Positions 39,290 to 52,198 are shown, counted from the stretch's first letter. The stretch is 64,000 nucleotides of DNA from Impatiens glandulifera (GCF_907164915.1 NC_061865.1:50875363-50939362), one strand, 5' to 3'. A program made the numbers and translations. The notes: a model not told the origin generated them from the sequence alone.

Positions 39290-39735
39290 AGGTTTTATTC
39301 GGTTTTATCGTTAATTCACTGGGATGAGACGAAGATGGTATTTATGTCATTTTACCCTCATTATATTACGAATACTTATAAATACGAATACTTATAAACA
39401 CAATTAAATATATAATATTATCAATATATTTATTTAGAGAAGTAATAGGGGAAAGAAAATTGAGAGATAAATAAGAGAAGAAATCATGTAAGTAATATTA
39501 ACTAGAAAAAATGAAAAAAAAAGTGATAACTTTTTTATTTTATATTTAAGTAAATTAGATTCTTTTTTCTAAATTCTCTCGATCCTTTCTTATTTATTTA
39601 TTCAAATTTTTAAGAATATGATATAATGGTGCCCCACAGGGATTTTCTAAAACTGAACGGCTGAACGAGATGGAGATGATACTAAAAAAAATCTCTAAAA
39701 TAGAATGAGACGGGAATAGTAATTAAATTCACCGC
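39290..39735. mobile_element. hAT miniature element, degenerate copy D
   Basis: Fragments in the same order and orientation as copy C: GGGATGAGACGAAGATGG, ACAATTAAATATATAATATT, then GGTGCCCCACAGGGATTTTC and GAATGAGACGGGAATAG. The centre carries extra DNA and the ends are eroded, so limits are approximate. Confidence 0.55.
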
Positions 39736-39761
39736 TTTAATCCATCGTTACCATATATAAT

Positions 39762-39921
39762 AACATCCCACCAGAGAGAATGTTACAACTTCAAAATCAT
39801 TATAGGTCTGTCTAGAATTATCTCTTAAACTCGTGGGTTTTTTTTTCCCGTTTTGAAGAATTTTTAATGAAATGACGCTAAGTCGTTTTTCCCCTAAAAA
39901 AAATAAAACATCCCACCAGAG
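39762..39921. mobile_element. Candidate retroposed 130-bp segment with 15-bp flanking repeats
   Basis: AACATCCCACCAGAG is present exactly at 39762-39776 and 39907-39921. Between them are 130 bases ending in an A-rich tail (CTAAAAAAAATAAA). Long direct repeats plus a 3' A tail are the marks of LINE-type reverse transcription. I see no tRNA-type A or B box, so the source RNA is unknown. A chance or slippage origin cannot be ruled out. Confidence 0.45.
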
Positions 39922-40936
39922 TAAGGATGACAATTTGAAACCGTCTTGCGGTAACCGAACTGAATTGCCCCGTATGTAGGGATGGCAATGAGGCGGTTTG
40001 GGGCGGGGAATGCAATTATCATCCCCGTCCCGTTTTAATTTCGGGGATTTTTTTAATACCATCCCCGTCCCGTTCGGTTTTTTTCTGTTTTGGGGAATCC
40101 CGCGGGGCACCGTTAATAATTTTTATTTAAAAAAATAAATAAAAATTATACAATAAAATTATATAAACGAATTTTTTAATATAATATATATTATAATGTA
40201 TTAAAATTTTATATTATTATAAAGAAATAATTTTAATACTCTTATAAAATATAGTAAATAAATATATTGGTGATTTAATATATTTAATTATATTTATGGT
40301 ATTCGGAGCAGAATCGGAGTGAAAACGGGGTAAAATCGGGGCGGGTCGGGGCGGGGGACACAAATACCATCCCGCCTCATCCTTGTTCAGTTTCGGGGAA
40401 AAACCGTCCCAAATGGGGCAATTCGGTTCGGTTTTCGCGGGGCGGTTTCAAATTGCCATCCTTACCCGTATGGGGCGGTTATTCCCCGGTTGATCAGTAG
40501 TTGACCGGGGATGAAACGGGGTGGCATTTGTGTCCTATGCCCTGACCCGCCTCGATCTCACCCCGATTCTGCCCCCGAACAGTATAAAGACAATTAAATA
40601 TATAAAATCTTTAATATTTTATTTATTCATTATATATTTTTATAAGAGTGATTAGTTTATTTTTTTATAATAATATAAAATTTTAATATATTACAATATA
40701 TATTATATTAAAAAATTCGTTAATATAATTTTATTGTATAATTTATTTTATTTTTAAATATGGTATAAACGGTGCCCCGCAGAGATTCTCCGAAATCGAA
40801 CGAGGCGGGAATGGTATTAAAAAAATTCTCGAAGTAAAAACGGGACGAGAATGTTATTAAAAAAATTTTCGAAATAAAAACGGGACGAAAATGATAAATG
40901 CATTTCCTGTCCCGAAGCGTCTCATTGTCATCCCTA
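39922..40936. mobile_element. hAT miniature element, copy C, split by copy B
   Basis: The left part 39922-39976 (TAAGGATGACAATTTGAAAC... ending CCCCGTATG) continues after copy B at 40473 with GGGCGGTTATTCCCCGG and runs to ATTGTCATCCCTA at 40936. Relative to copy B it lies in the opposite orientation. Removing B and one target repeat restores an uninterrupted family member. The flanks do not show a clean 8-bp duplication. Confidence 0.8.
39977..40464. mobile_element. hAT miniature element, copy B, nested in copy C
   Basis: 488 bases, starting TAGGGATGGCAATGAGGCGG and ending TTGCCATCCTTA. It is flanked on both sides by exactly CCCGTATG (39969-39976 and 40465-40472), the 8-bp target duplication diagnostic of hAT elements. 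The ends resemble those of Ac (CAGGGATGAAA). No transposase is inside, so movement needed an enzyme from elsewhere. The perfect duplication and the host copy C make it the younger of the two. Confidence 0.93.
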
Positions 40937-42826
40937 CATCCATAGTCATTATTTTCATTCTTTTTTATTTATGTTTTATTTTAAAAAAATTATCAAATTT
41001 CATCATACTTTCTAGTATTAATACAAACACTTATTTCTCATAGTATATAATTTTCAAAAGGTGATTTTAAATTAATAAATAAAAGACATATTAAAATGAT
41101 TGGGTAGGCTGTTATTATCCCTTCGTCAAACATGAAAAAAAACACAGATTCTGTAATAATAAGACATTCTTGCAATAAATTAAAAAATATTGCCACCTCA
41201 CAACCATCTTAAATAAACACTAAATGCATGTGAAATAATATAAAGTTAAATTAACAAATACCCTTCAAATTAAGTTTACCTTGTTAACATATATATAAAT
41301 AATAATTGAGGTTAAAAGTAATAAGTCAAAATGATTTATTATCTATGTTGATTTAACATTAATTTTTTTTATGCAATAACAATTGGTCAAAATTATCATT
41401 TTGTTCAAGAAAAACTCATACTCTTTATATTAAATTAGTTTGTGTATTTAGAAATAATATATATTATACATATCTATAATAGTGTTAGGCTGTACTCTAT
41501 TAACATTTTTTTAAATAATAAGTATTACATAATTCAATGTAAAATAAACTCATTAAATAGTTTAAACTAAAGAATTGGCTTAAAGAGTAAATGTTTTCTG
41601 ATAGAAATGATTGTAGAATTCTCCGAAGGACTCGAGGCGGCGGTTCATTTCCCATCCCAATTTTCGTTTCCAATCCCAACTCCATACCTGAATACAAATA
41701 TCATTTCCCATCCTAGACTCCAATTATCCGTACCCGACTCCAATTTGCATTCACAATTCCAGACTTACAACTATCTTTACCCGACTCCGATTTGCATTCA
41801 CAGTTCCAGACTTACAATTATCCTTACCCGACTCCGAAAAACCTCCGAGTATCAAATTTTCAAAAATCCAGTCATTTCTATCATCAAGGTCATAAATTCA
41901 AAACTTCACATCCTGACCATTTTATAAAAACAAACAAATATTTTCGGTGTTTCATTTTCATCATATCAATGGCTATTCAAACTATAAACCAAGTGCAAAG
42001 TAGTTTCTCAAATACTCTTACAACTTGTCTTTCTCGATAAATTGTTAAATGTTCATTCTCAATCATTATTTCGGGCCTTCTTATTCGATTATGCAACTAT
42101 CCCAGATTCATAAATGAGCAAAATACAAATTTGGTGGGTCATAATTCTTTCTTGCATTTGCATAAAGACTCGGATCATATGAAGGTTTTCTTCTTCATTT
42201 TCTTGTTTCTTTCTGTGTCGTCCTTACATTCGGAGGGACAAGGATAAACAAGTTTGTTGAGGGTAGGCAACTAACGATGCTCTTGGTTATTTATTTAGCA
42301 CCCATGTTCAATTGGGCACTATCTTTTACTCAATTTCTCACCTCAAACATTTTAAATTGAAATATAGACCATGTTGACAAGTCTAATATCTTCTTTAGAT
42401 ATAATAAACTCTGGTTTCAAAAATAAGCATTAGTATCAAACCAAATACATATTGCAGGATAGTTAAAACACAAGGTTTCAATTTGATCTTAAAGCCAAAA
42501 GCAACTCGATCACGAGCAGTCGAAAATAAAACAATGTACTTATCACAATTATGAGAAGCATATGAAATCTCCACCATTATTAAATTTCAAAAGAATCCCA
42601 GTTTCAAATTTAACATGTATAACCTCAAGCAGTTATAACCCCCTTCAATCAGAATGCTTTTAAGACCCTTAGCATCAGAATCCTAAAAGTTGAAGACTTT
42701 TCAATGATTGATAACAATAAGAGAAACAAGTACAAGCATTTGAGAAAGAAAAAATAACAATTGTGTAATGAAACAAAGAAGGGAAGGAACAATATAATAT
42801 ATGATCAGTTCCAAATGAAGAAGAAA
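40937..42826. other. Intergenic
   Basis: AT-rich, no supportable gene. Contains the 47-bp tandem repeat at 41731-41850. The last few hundred bases are the likely 3' region of the Mpo1-like gene. Confidence 0.55.
41731..41850. repeat. 47-bp tandem repeat, about 2.4 copies
   Basis: TACCCGACTCC starts at 41731, 41778 and 41825, each followed by RATTTGCATTCACARTTCC and AGACTTACAA in the full copies. The spacing is exactly 47 both times. Confidence 0.85.
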
Positions 42827-43165
42827 TCAAAAGACCTGCAAAACAGGCCTCTTACCAAGCCTCTTGATTTCCCTATCCAATTGACCAGTTAGCATCAAAC
42901 CAAACATCTTGAAATCACACAAAAGAGACCAAACTGGATGACCAAATGTAGCTGGAGTATTACCTTCAACAAAGAAATGACTGTACCAAGCCAATCCATA
43001 ACCCAAAAATGGAACCAGAAATAGTAACCACCAATTGAAACACAATGAGTATGTCAAACACAGAATGCTAGCAACTGTGCCTGCAAAATGCCATCTCCTT
43101 GTTGCTGGTTTCGAATGTTGGTTCATATAAAATGGCCAAAATTCATCCATGCTCCTGAAATTCAT
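42827..43165 (-). CDS. Mpo1-like protein (DUF962), small ER membrane protein
   Basis: Single coding exon, 112 residues from the ATG at 43165. This start is preferred over an upstream in-frame ATG at 43228, because the family begins MNFRS-EFWPFY; the 21 extra codons look like leader. The N-terminal NQHSKPATRRWHFAGT and the later YSHFFVEGN and FGHPVWSL hold the family's conserved histidines, with two hydrophobic helices between. Yeast Mpo1 is an Fe(II)-dependent dioxygenase of the ER that acts in alpha-oxidation of 2-hydroxy fatty acids from phytosphingosine breakdown; the same role here is inferred from homology. The last residues are GKRPVLQVF. A leader intron from 43449 (donor CAATTG|GTATGT on -) to about 43250 is likely. 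Confidence 0.85.
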   Translation of the reverse strand: MNFRSMDEFWPFYMNQHSKPATRRWHFAGTVASILCLTYSLCFNWWLLFLVPFLGYGLAWYSHFFVEGNTPATFGHPVWSLLCDFKMFGLMLTGQLDREIKRLGKRPVLQVF

Positions 43166-43660
43166 TCCCCCACCACCACAACCCTTTAACCCTAAATCCC
43201 AATTTGAAACCTTGATCTTTAATACCAATTGAAACCCACACCACTGTTTTCAATCAGATTGGGGAAATCTAATCAGGGTTTTGTTTCAAACGATCAAAAC
43301 ACCATGGAAAACCATTTGATCAACTAGATGTGAAATGGTAGATGATAGAGTAATGGGTATTTGTTGTTGATTGCTCCAGTTACCAACTAGTTTCAAAGAG
43401 TCAAAGAATTGTTCCTTATTTTTCTCTTAAAGCATAAATTAACATACCAATTGGGAAATTGAACGTCCGTCCGTCCGGCAGCACTGAAGAGGATAGGTCT
43501 TCGTCGGAGCAGACGATGAGATCGGGGAAGCCGATGAGATCGGAGCAGGTTTTAGCCGACAAGCGGCCTCTCTCTTATCTCTCTTATCAAATTGGCTCAA
43601 GAGGAAGACCAACGACCATCTCACCTTCCAAGATAAGAAAATAGAAACATTACAAATTGT
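43166..43660 (-). promoter_or_regulatory. Leader exon and promoter region of the Mpo1-like gene
   Basis: On the minus strand, a GC-richer block at about 43640-43451 ends at a good donor (GTATGTTAAT), and an acceptor (GAAAACAG) lies at about 43250. This is the expected layout of a non-coding first exon plus leader intron. Open frames on both strands of the block (43439-43644) lack any domain. Confidence 0.45.
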
Positions 43661-43869
43661 TTTCTTTTAAAATCATTATTTTTATATATTAATTTACAAT
43701 ATATATATATATATATTAAAAAAAAAACTCATACATCCTTAAAGATAAGAATTATTAAGGTGAAAAATTATCAATATTTTCGGTAAATACGGTACCATAA
43801 AATATTGAAAACGTTGATTTTTGGTACGGTACGTAGTTTTTTTTAAATTTCGGTGTATACATTGTAGAC

Positions 43870-44327
43870 TAGGGATGACAATGGGGCGATTTGGGGCGGA
43901 GAATTCATTTACCATCTTTGCACCGTTTTTATTTCGGGGATTTTTTTAATATCATTCCCATCTCGTTCGGTTTGTTCGGTTTCGGGGATCCCCGCAGGCA
44001 CCATTTTAAAAAAATATTAAAAATAAAAAATAAAAAAATTATAAAAACAGATTTTTAATATAATATATATTATAATATATTGAAATTTTATATTATTATA
44101 AATAAATAAACTTACACCTCTTATAAAATATAGTGAAAAAATAAATATATTGGTAATTTAATATATTTAATTATGTTTTATAGTGTTCGGGGTATAGTCG
44201 GGGTGATATTGGGGCGGGAACACAAATACCATTCCCGCCCCATCTCCGTTCGGTTTCGGAGGAAAACTGTACCAAACGGAGCAATTCGGTTCGGTTTTTG
44301 CGGGGCGGTTTCAAATTGTCATCCTTA
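43870..44327. mobile_element. hAT miniature element, copy E
   Basis: Starts TAGGGATGACAATGGGGCG and ends CAAATTGTCATCCTTA. It has the same internal layout as copy B: a GC-rich block, TTTAATATAATATATATT, GGTAATTTAATATATTTAAT, and a second GC-rich block. The flanking octamers TTGTAGAC and CTCATTTT do not match, so the target duplication is lost. Confidence 0.8.
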
Positions 44328-47300
44328 CTCATTTTTACTCCTCAATTTATAATATATTTTTAATCTCGAACCTTTTATTTTTATGAGGATTCATTTAAGA
44401 GCTCGTTACACATATTTTAAATAAATTATTATTTTTGGAGACGGTGTTGTATTAATTGTACTTTAAAAATAATTAATTTCGAGATATAAAATTCAAATAA
44501 TTAAAATAAATATGTTAAATTGGTTTTATCGGTTATAAATATTATTTTGTTTGTTTTGTAGGCAATTTGAAAAAAAGGAAAAAAGTATGTAGTTGGATTT
44601 TGTCAAAAAAAAAGTCGTCGAATGGCGAGGCAAGTGCGAATTGGAGTTATCGAATGAGAGGCCAACATGAACCGCACCTGAATCGTCATCTAAATCGTTG
44701 ATTTGGGAAGACTCGATGAAAGTCTCTTGGATCAACAAGTAGCCAACCTATTAGGGATTAGTTTCCCTTGCACATTGATCGCCAAGGGAACTCATCTGAA
44801 CTGTCAAATTGAAGGAACACAAATCGTTGGAAGGAGGTTGCAAGGTTATTTTGGCCTCCAACAAATCCCTATTCTTTTTTGAAAATTTGAAAAAGACATA
44901 TTTTTGATTGGGGCTTCAAATTGACTCTTGAAAATTGAAGTGTGTATAATTCAAATATTCCAACAAATTTGAAAAAAAGGAGAGTCACACATTTTAAATT
45001 TTGCTACTCAAGTTTGACAGCCAAATAGTTTCCAAAATTATCTAGTTTAAACCTATAATTGGCTCAAAACATGTTTTTTTTTTCTTCTATTTTATTCACT
45101 GAGAAGTTTAGAGAATCATAGAAAAATATAGGAACCAACTCTCAATTTTTCCTTACTTTTGATTTTTCTTTAAACACATCAAGATAGTCTCCTTTATTCT
45201 AGACTAGATTTCTTTTATTGGTGTTTCTTAGGAGTTGTTCATAGGACTATTTATAGCCATTGTAATGTTCTAAATATTTTTTCAATGTTTGTAAACATAA
45301 TTTTATAATATCATCATATTTTTATTTTCGAATTATTGTAGGCATGTTCTGATTGTGTGAGTGATTAATATAACTTTATATATTTTCGGATTTGTTCTAT
45401 TCATTTATATTTAAAACGCATAAATTTGAAAAAGGTTTTGATTTGATTTGATCATTTTCTTGAACCTTATTTGAAGATAAGGCTCAAAAATATTTGATTT
45501 GTTGTGTGTAATATGAATGTGTTGTTTATAACCCCTAAACATGAGATTTTAAAAGACTAAAAAAATATTATTTTGGTGAAGAACACCCTCAAGTTCTTTG
45601 ATTTCTAATGTCATGGATTATTGTTTGATGTTGAATTCTTGTTATAAACATGTCAATTAACATTTTGATTTAGCTAGATTTTGGATTAGGGTTATTTTTG
45701 TCAACGATGTGTTCTTGCAAGAACACACGACTAAAGAACATATCGACAATGATCGAGAAAAATCGTTCGCGACCGAGATGCTTCCCTTGCCCAATCCAAC
45801 CCATTAACTCGTGTCCGATCCAAAAATGCGAATATGATTATATTATAAAATTGGACTTACATACAATTAATTAAAAAAATGTACGACCTTATTAATAAAT
45901 GATTCATAGAAACTCTAAAACAACAATAATAATAATAAAAGAGATAAGTCTAGAATCAAATAAACAAACTTACATATAATAAAATTTTATAATAATTATA
46001 TTCAATTATAATTAAATTCATATGTTTAGAAAACTATAATTCTTATATTTAAAAAATAGAATAAAAATTATAACTGAATCTCATTTTCATAAATTTCAGT
46101 TGTTAATGAAATTCAAACAAATTATTTCAGATCTCTCTTAAACACTAATTTTAGTGTTCTTCAAGTCATTATTAGCTTTCATATTGAACAATTGGAGCAT
46201 TTGTTTCAACAATAAGGTTCATGTTTTTCCTAACTTCTAACTTATATTCACCAACAAGGCAACAACTTGTTATATTTATTTGGCCCAATTATTATTTGAT
46301 GTTCGAACTTGGGCAATTTTATCGAATAAAGTTCAAAATTTGAGTTGAGTCATTTACACTCGAACTACAACATACTCACTAACCATTATAACAGAATCGA
46401 GACACTTCTTTTTGGATTCCATTAATAAATTCTTTTTGGATTCCATTAATTTATTAGAGGAGGCAGCTAATGGTAAAATTGAGAAAATGAAAATAATCCT
46501 AGAGATTTTTGAGCAAGAATTAGTCGCGGTGATTAACTGTGTTTGTGAGCTATATGCTTAGTCTGCGGGGATTAATCACATCTGAAGAGAAGCGGAACCG
46601 TCGTTCTAAAACAAATAGAGTATATATATTGTAATTGCTTTGGTGAGTTGTCTTTATTGAGAAATATGATGTTATTTGGAATTTGGGTGCATTTCACTCA
46701 GCTTTAAGTACATACTCATTTGAATTAAAGGTGACTGGCCCAACTCCAGCTTCCATTTTTTTTAAAATCATTTTTCTAAAACTCTTGTGCCAATGAATGG
46801 AAACCTTCAAAAATTGGTGACACCCTTCAATATTTTAATAGCGGCGTCGATTGTACGAAGATGTAGACCACTTTGGTGAGGACGACGCTATAAATGAAAT
46901 TGTGGATTTATAAGAGGGTGTTCATCGGTTCTGTTTTCGAGTTATTCGAGTTCGTTGGTTCTTTTTTTTTAAAATTTACTCAATTCGAAAACGAATCAAA
47001 TTCGAATAAATTATAATAAAACTTAACCAAATTTGAATTTAATATTTGGATCAATTTCAAATAATTTGAATTCGAACCGAATTCAATTTTCTTTTTTCTT
47101 TTATTGCTAAATCTTGATTTTGAATTATTCTAATTCAAAAACAAAATTTGAATTAATATGTTCAATGGAAGAGATAAATGTTGAACGACGAAAATAGAAA
47201 TTTAATTCGAAAACTAAAGGAGTAATATTACTCCTGGACTTCCTAATATAAGGCTCACTCCTACATATGAGAGAGAAATTATTATATAATAAATTATATA

Positions 47301-49122
47301 AAATAAAATAAATAATAATAAAATAATTTTGATTTTCGATTTGGTTTTTGAGTTAAAACCTAATTGAAAATCAATTTGAAAACCGTATTTGAATTCGAAT
47401 TAATTCAAAACTCAATGAAAAATTGAAAATGAAAACAAAATAATAGTGCATTATTTGAAAAAGAGAAGGCGGTTCACAATTCGTTGTCAAGACAGATAAT
47501 GCGACGACGAGTGACATCCTAACTCAAAAGAAACTCACACCAAAACAAGGTCGATGGCAAGCAAGACAAATTGACAATGAAAGTCATCTTAGTAGATGGC
47601 CGGCAGAACCAACCGTGAAGAATCGAAATATCTCGCTCGCCAACCGACGATGTATATCCCCCAAAACTTCCCTCCTAGGACTGCTGTTTCAAGAATCTAA
47701 CCTTAGAAACCCGAAGGCCGAAACGTGAGCGGGGAGGCTGACTACACCTTACCCCTTGACTTGAGTTTGATCTTTCCTCACTTGTTACTCACTCCTCACT
47801 TTTCCTATGAAACGAGAGGGAATGTAGATTGTGACTAAGCCAGAGTTTCGATACCATAAAGAATTTGGTTAATTTGAATTCGATCGAATATTTGGTTCAA
47901 ACAAAATATTTAACCTTCTTATCAGGAATATTGTTGTATAGGGAAAAAAATATATAGGAAAAAAAATGATAATATTAAATGTGATATTTATTTAAGATAA
48001 GAGAATATAGTAAGACATAAGTCTGAGATTTATTCTTAATACATATCACCAAAATCTTTTCAATGCTGTATTATTTTAGAGATTTTTGATAGTTTTAATA
48101 TGAAAAAATATGTTAATTGAGCTTCTAATTATAATAATGTTTTTTTTATATTTAAAATTTTTAATTTTATAAAAATAAAACAAAAATAATTTTGTTTAGT
48201 TGATTAATTTAATACTTCATAAAAAAAAAATATGATAGGATTGTTAGATTTTGGATCAAAATAAAATAAAAAACACATCAAACTAAGATTATCACCTTTG
48301 GATTTGATCAATTAAACAAATAAAAAAAAGCTGCAACCTTATTTGGAAACATGGATCCGATCAGAACCGGATGTGTGTTTGAATTCATTATTTAAATTTA
48401 TCTAATTAAAAACTTTATTTTTTTATATTTTCTTCTAATATTGATTTAGATAAAAATAATGTTATAAAATTAATATTTAATAACATTTTTTTTTATTCAA
48501 ACTCAGTTAAGAGACACCCAACTTTTTTTAGAAAACTTGTATTTTCATTCAAAACTAAAAAACATTATGGCCTTGAGGACTTTATACAAAAGAATTAAAT
48601 TAATGAATATGAATCCAAAATATATATAAAAATAAAAGGTGTTTTTAAAAGGAATGGTAGTTCATTAATACTTGTAGCTTTATTATATAAAAAAAGAAGG
48701 TAAAGTTTAGGACATGATATCACTTTATGCCTCATGCCTATCTTAGCTATATATATTTGGGGATGGAGCAAAATGATTCTTTCTGTCTATTTTTTATAAT
48801 ATATGCTTTTACTCAAAACAATTTTTTTTTTCACTTTCTAATTATTAACTAACATGTTTTTTTTTCTTTTAAAACTTTATAGACCCATTTTGCTTAATTC
48901 AATTATCTTTTGTTAGTTATTTGTGATGAATTAATGGTTAAAAAAATTACATCATGCTAAAGAAAAAAAATGAAGGATATGAAGTTACTTTCTTGTCCTC
49001 TATGAGTGTTTGATGTTTTTTTTATAAGGTTTCATGATGAGTTGATAACAAAAATGGAGACTTTCAAGATTGAGAAAAAATATTTTGCCAATACAAATAT
49101 ATATATTGTCAAACATGACGCC
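44328..49122. other. Intergenic with a retroelement scrap
   Basis: About 4.8 kb with no host gene seen. 44530-44880 is less AT-rich and open on the minus strand for 70 codons, without a recognisable domain. 46900-47460 is rich in AATTCGAA-type motifs. The Gypsy RNase H fragment at 47480-47580 is listed separately, and the less AT-rich DNA following it to about 47870 may belong to the same relic. Confidence 0.5.
47480..47580 (+). pseudogene. Ty3/Gypsy RNase H fragment
   Basis: The plus-strand frame from 47480 reads FVVKTDNATTSDILTQKKL then TPKQGRWQ. This matches the RNase H-end motif of plant Gypsy polyproteins (VVxTDN, then LTxKQARW). Only about 33 codons are recognisable; the RT core and integrase are missing. 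Confidence 0.7.
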
Positions 49123-49125
49123 TAA

Positions 49126-49695
49126 GAGCATCCCCATCGGTAGGTACAAATCTGATGTGGACAAAATTTGTACCTGGATACACTAATGGGAAAATGGGTA
49201 CAAATTAGGAGAGAGAAAATTGAGTAGCAAAGTTTTGCTACAAATGAGAAAAAGTCAAAAAAAGTGGTCCCCACCCCCACTTTTTTATAAAAAAAAAATA
49301 AACATTTAAATTTTTTAAAAAATAAACCGTTTTATTTAATTTTTTATTTAACAAAATATGATTTAGTAGTCTATTTTTTTCAAGTATTATTGTGATGATA
49401 ATTTCTTAAATTATTTTTAAAAATTATTGATTTTTTTCAATTTTTTAATATAATTTATAAATATTAGTTTTATTAATTTAAACAAATTAATATAATAAAA
49501 AATAAAACAAGATTACTTGAATTATTGAATTAAAAAATATTGCATGAATTAGATGATGTGGATTGTGGGACCATAATTGTACTTGAGATGGTTGGGGAAT
49601 AGAGGTATAAATTGAGAGGTATAATTTATTTGTGATGTGGCTGCTGATGTGGCACATATTTGTACCTATGTATGGGTACAAGGATGGGGATGCTC
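49126..49695. mobile_element. PIF/Harbinger-type MITE
   Basis: 570 bases with terminal inverted repeats GAGCATCCCCATC at both ends, flanked by TAA at 49123-49125 and 49696-49698. A three-base TAA/TTA target and GAGCATC-like ends are those of PIF/Harbinger (Tourist-like) elements. Subterminal GGTACAAAT motifs recur in both orientations, possibly transposase-binding sites. No transposase is inside. Confidence 0.85.
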
Positions 49696-49698
49696 TAA

Positions 49699-52198
49699 TT
49701 AGTCCGCAAATGATCCCTACTTAATTTTTAGATTAAGTGATAAAAGTCTTATAGATTTACTTATACAATTACGTCGAAAAAGCTCAATAATATGTCATAA
49801 ATAATTGTAACTTCTTCTTATTATCAATAAAATGCATGGTTATTCAAGAAAACATGAAAATTACCTTGAATTCCATTTCCTTACAATCATTGAAAATATG
49901 ATTTGAAAACCATTTAGAATCATTTATTATATTCCATTGATAAAAAACAGCCCAATTATATATGAAATGAAAGCACTGAATTCAACATCATACTGGGCTC
50001 CATGCATCTATCTGCAGATGAAAATAAATATTATTATGTAAATAAAATTCTTAAAAGAAAAGGTAGTAGTAGCAGCTAGGAGACTATTTCTTCTATCTTA
50101 AAATAAATAAAACAATTATTCTCATCAATTTTCATACACATCCATCTCATATAATTCTTTGGAATTTTTCTCAAAGTTAATTTGTGTCTGGGTTTCAATG
50201 GAAATTATCTCAATTATCATATTAATGATCATTTAGATGTGATAATATTTTGAAGTATAACTTAATTTAGTTACATAATTTTATTATTATTTCTTGTTTA
50301 AACAACTCATATGCATATATAACTTTATAAAGTATTTTTAAATTCGGTATAACACAACTTAGTTATAATAAGATGCACTCATTCACAATTCAATAAATAT
50401 CTTTAATAATTGATTTCTCTATCAATAATGGAACATTGATCTTAATAAAGTAACAGAAATTATAAGATCCATGAAAATATAATCTTGTGAATTTGTTTTA
50501 TTTACTTTGTTTCATTATTAATTTAATTAAAAAAATTATATAATTTATTTTTAAAATTAGCAACGTACAGATTCATACTGATGATGTATTTCCAAAACCG
50601 TAGTCTGACCGTGGCAGGATATTCTTGCAGTTTGATCAGCTTTCATTCCAACAGGTTTGAAATTCAAAAAATAAATTTATTTTGTTGCTAATTAACTTTT
50701 CTTAAATCATTAATTATTCTAGGTTATTTCAATAATTTTAAATAAATATTAATTATATATTTAATACATTTTCACTTAATAATTCAACTTTTGATCATTC
50801 CACAAGAAATACAATGCTCAAATAATCTTGAATAAATGATTTTGTTGCATTAATACTAAGTTAATTATTAAGAGGTTGGTATGAAAGTTTTGATTTTAAA
50901 ATACTCAATTAAGTGTGTGACAAAATTAACCAACAAAACATTTAAAATTCATGAAAAAATGTGAAATAACATTGTTGTGGTTATAAACTTATAACACTAG
51001 CAAATTAATTATAAGTCCATGGATGAAAATTGTTATGTATGAGTCTACATTAATAGAATTTTATAATAATTATGAAACAATTGGTTTTATATTACATTAT
51101 TTTCTTTTATAAAACCTATGTGTGGAGTTTTTTTTTCTAGTGAATAAATCTTAATTTAAAAAGAAAATGTGAATTAAAAATTTATTAAAAAGTAATTTCT
51201 ATCTCTACAAATATAATTGTAAGTATAATATAAATACTAGGGATCACTTATCCATTTTGGACTTAAGACTTATTATTTAAGAGAGACTTGGCCTTTTTTA
51301 ATAACATTTTTTTTTATATCTGAATTAAAACATTAAAAATTTACAATATGTATAACTTTAATTAAACTTGTTATGTTAAACATTTAGTTTGATTCTCGTT
51401 TGTAATTCTTAAATTGACTGAAAATCATGACGATAAGAAGTGGTGTTAGTTTTTAAATTAAAAAAATAAAATAATTTTTTTAAATCTTATTGTAATTAAT
51501 CTTTTTGTTGCTTTATATATAAAGAAAAAGGTAAAGTTGATCACTACTTTATACCTCATGCTATTACATAGATTAGCTTATTTGGGTATGGAGGCAAATG
51601 CTTCTTTGTTTCTATTGTCGGTCCAAATTTAAGAAAATTGTCCATTTTGTCTCATTTTCATACAAATATTTTAATATATAATGCTACACTGTATAAATTA
51701 TATATGAATATATATTATAAAGAAAGTATAAGTTATTAATTGTTGTTTAATTGAAATACTAAAAATGTTATATAATTTTTGCTTTTAAATGATAGATAGA
51801 TAGAATATCATTTTTGGTTTTTAATTAAAATGAGAAAATTTTAATATTTTTATTTATTTTTATTATTGTTCTTTCAATTTTATTGATTTATTTATTATTT
51901 TTAAATAATTAATGAGATATTAATTGAATATATAGAAATTGATTAAATATATATTTTCATGTTAGAATTTATTTAAATTTTATTAATTATATATATATTA
52001 AAGTATATATATATATATATAATATACTTTAAATATATTATTATTTTAATTATTAAGTTTAATAATAACATATATTATATTATTTAATAATTTAATTGAT
52101 AATTAATATTTTTTAAATAAAGATTAATTTATTCCTAATATAAAATAATAAAATAAAATAAATTTAAATAGGCTCCATTAAAAAAAGATCGGATCCTA
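49699..52198. other. Intergenic AT-rich DNA left of the MULE
   Basis: No gene, RNA gene or clear transposon end visible. Long TA-rich runs between 51650 and 52150. Confidence 0.55.

Noticed and set aside
39748..40110. Minus-strand frame of 120 codons starting MPRGIPQNRKK
   Set aside because: It runs across hAT miniature elements B and C and the retroposed segment; GC-rich element DNA makes it open by chance.
43166..43228. Upstream in-frame ATG for the Mpo1-like gene, adding 21 residues
   Set aside because: The family starts at MNFRS; the extra residues resemble leader sequence. Not excluded, only less likely.
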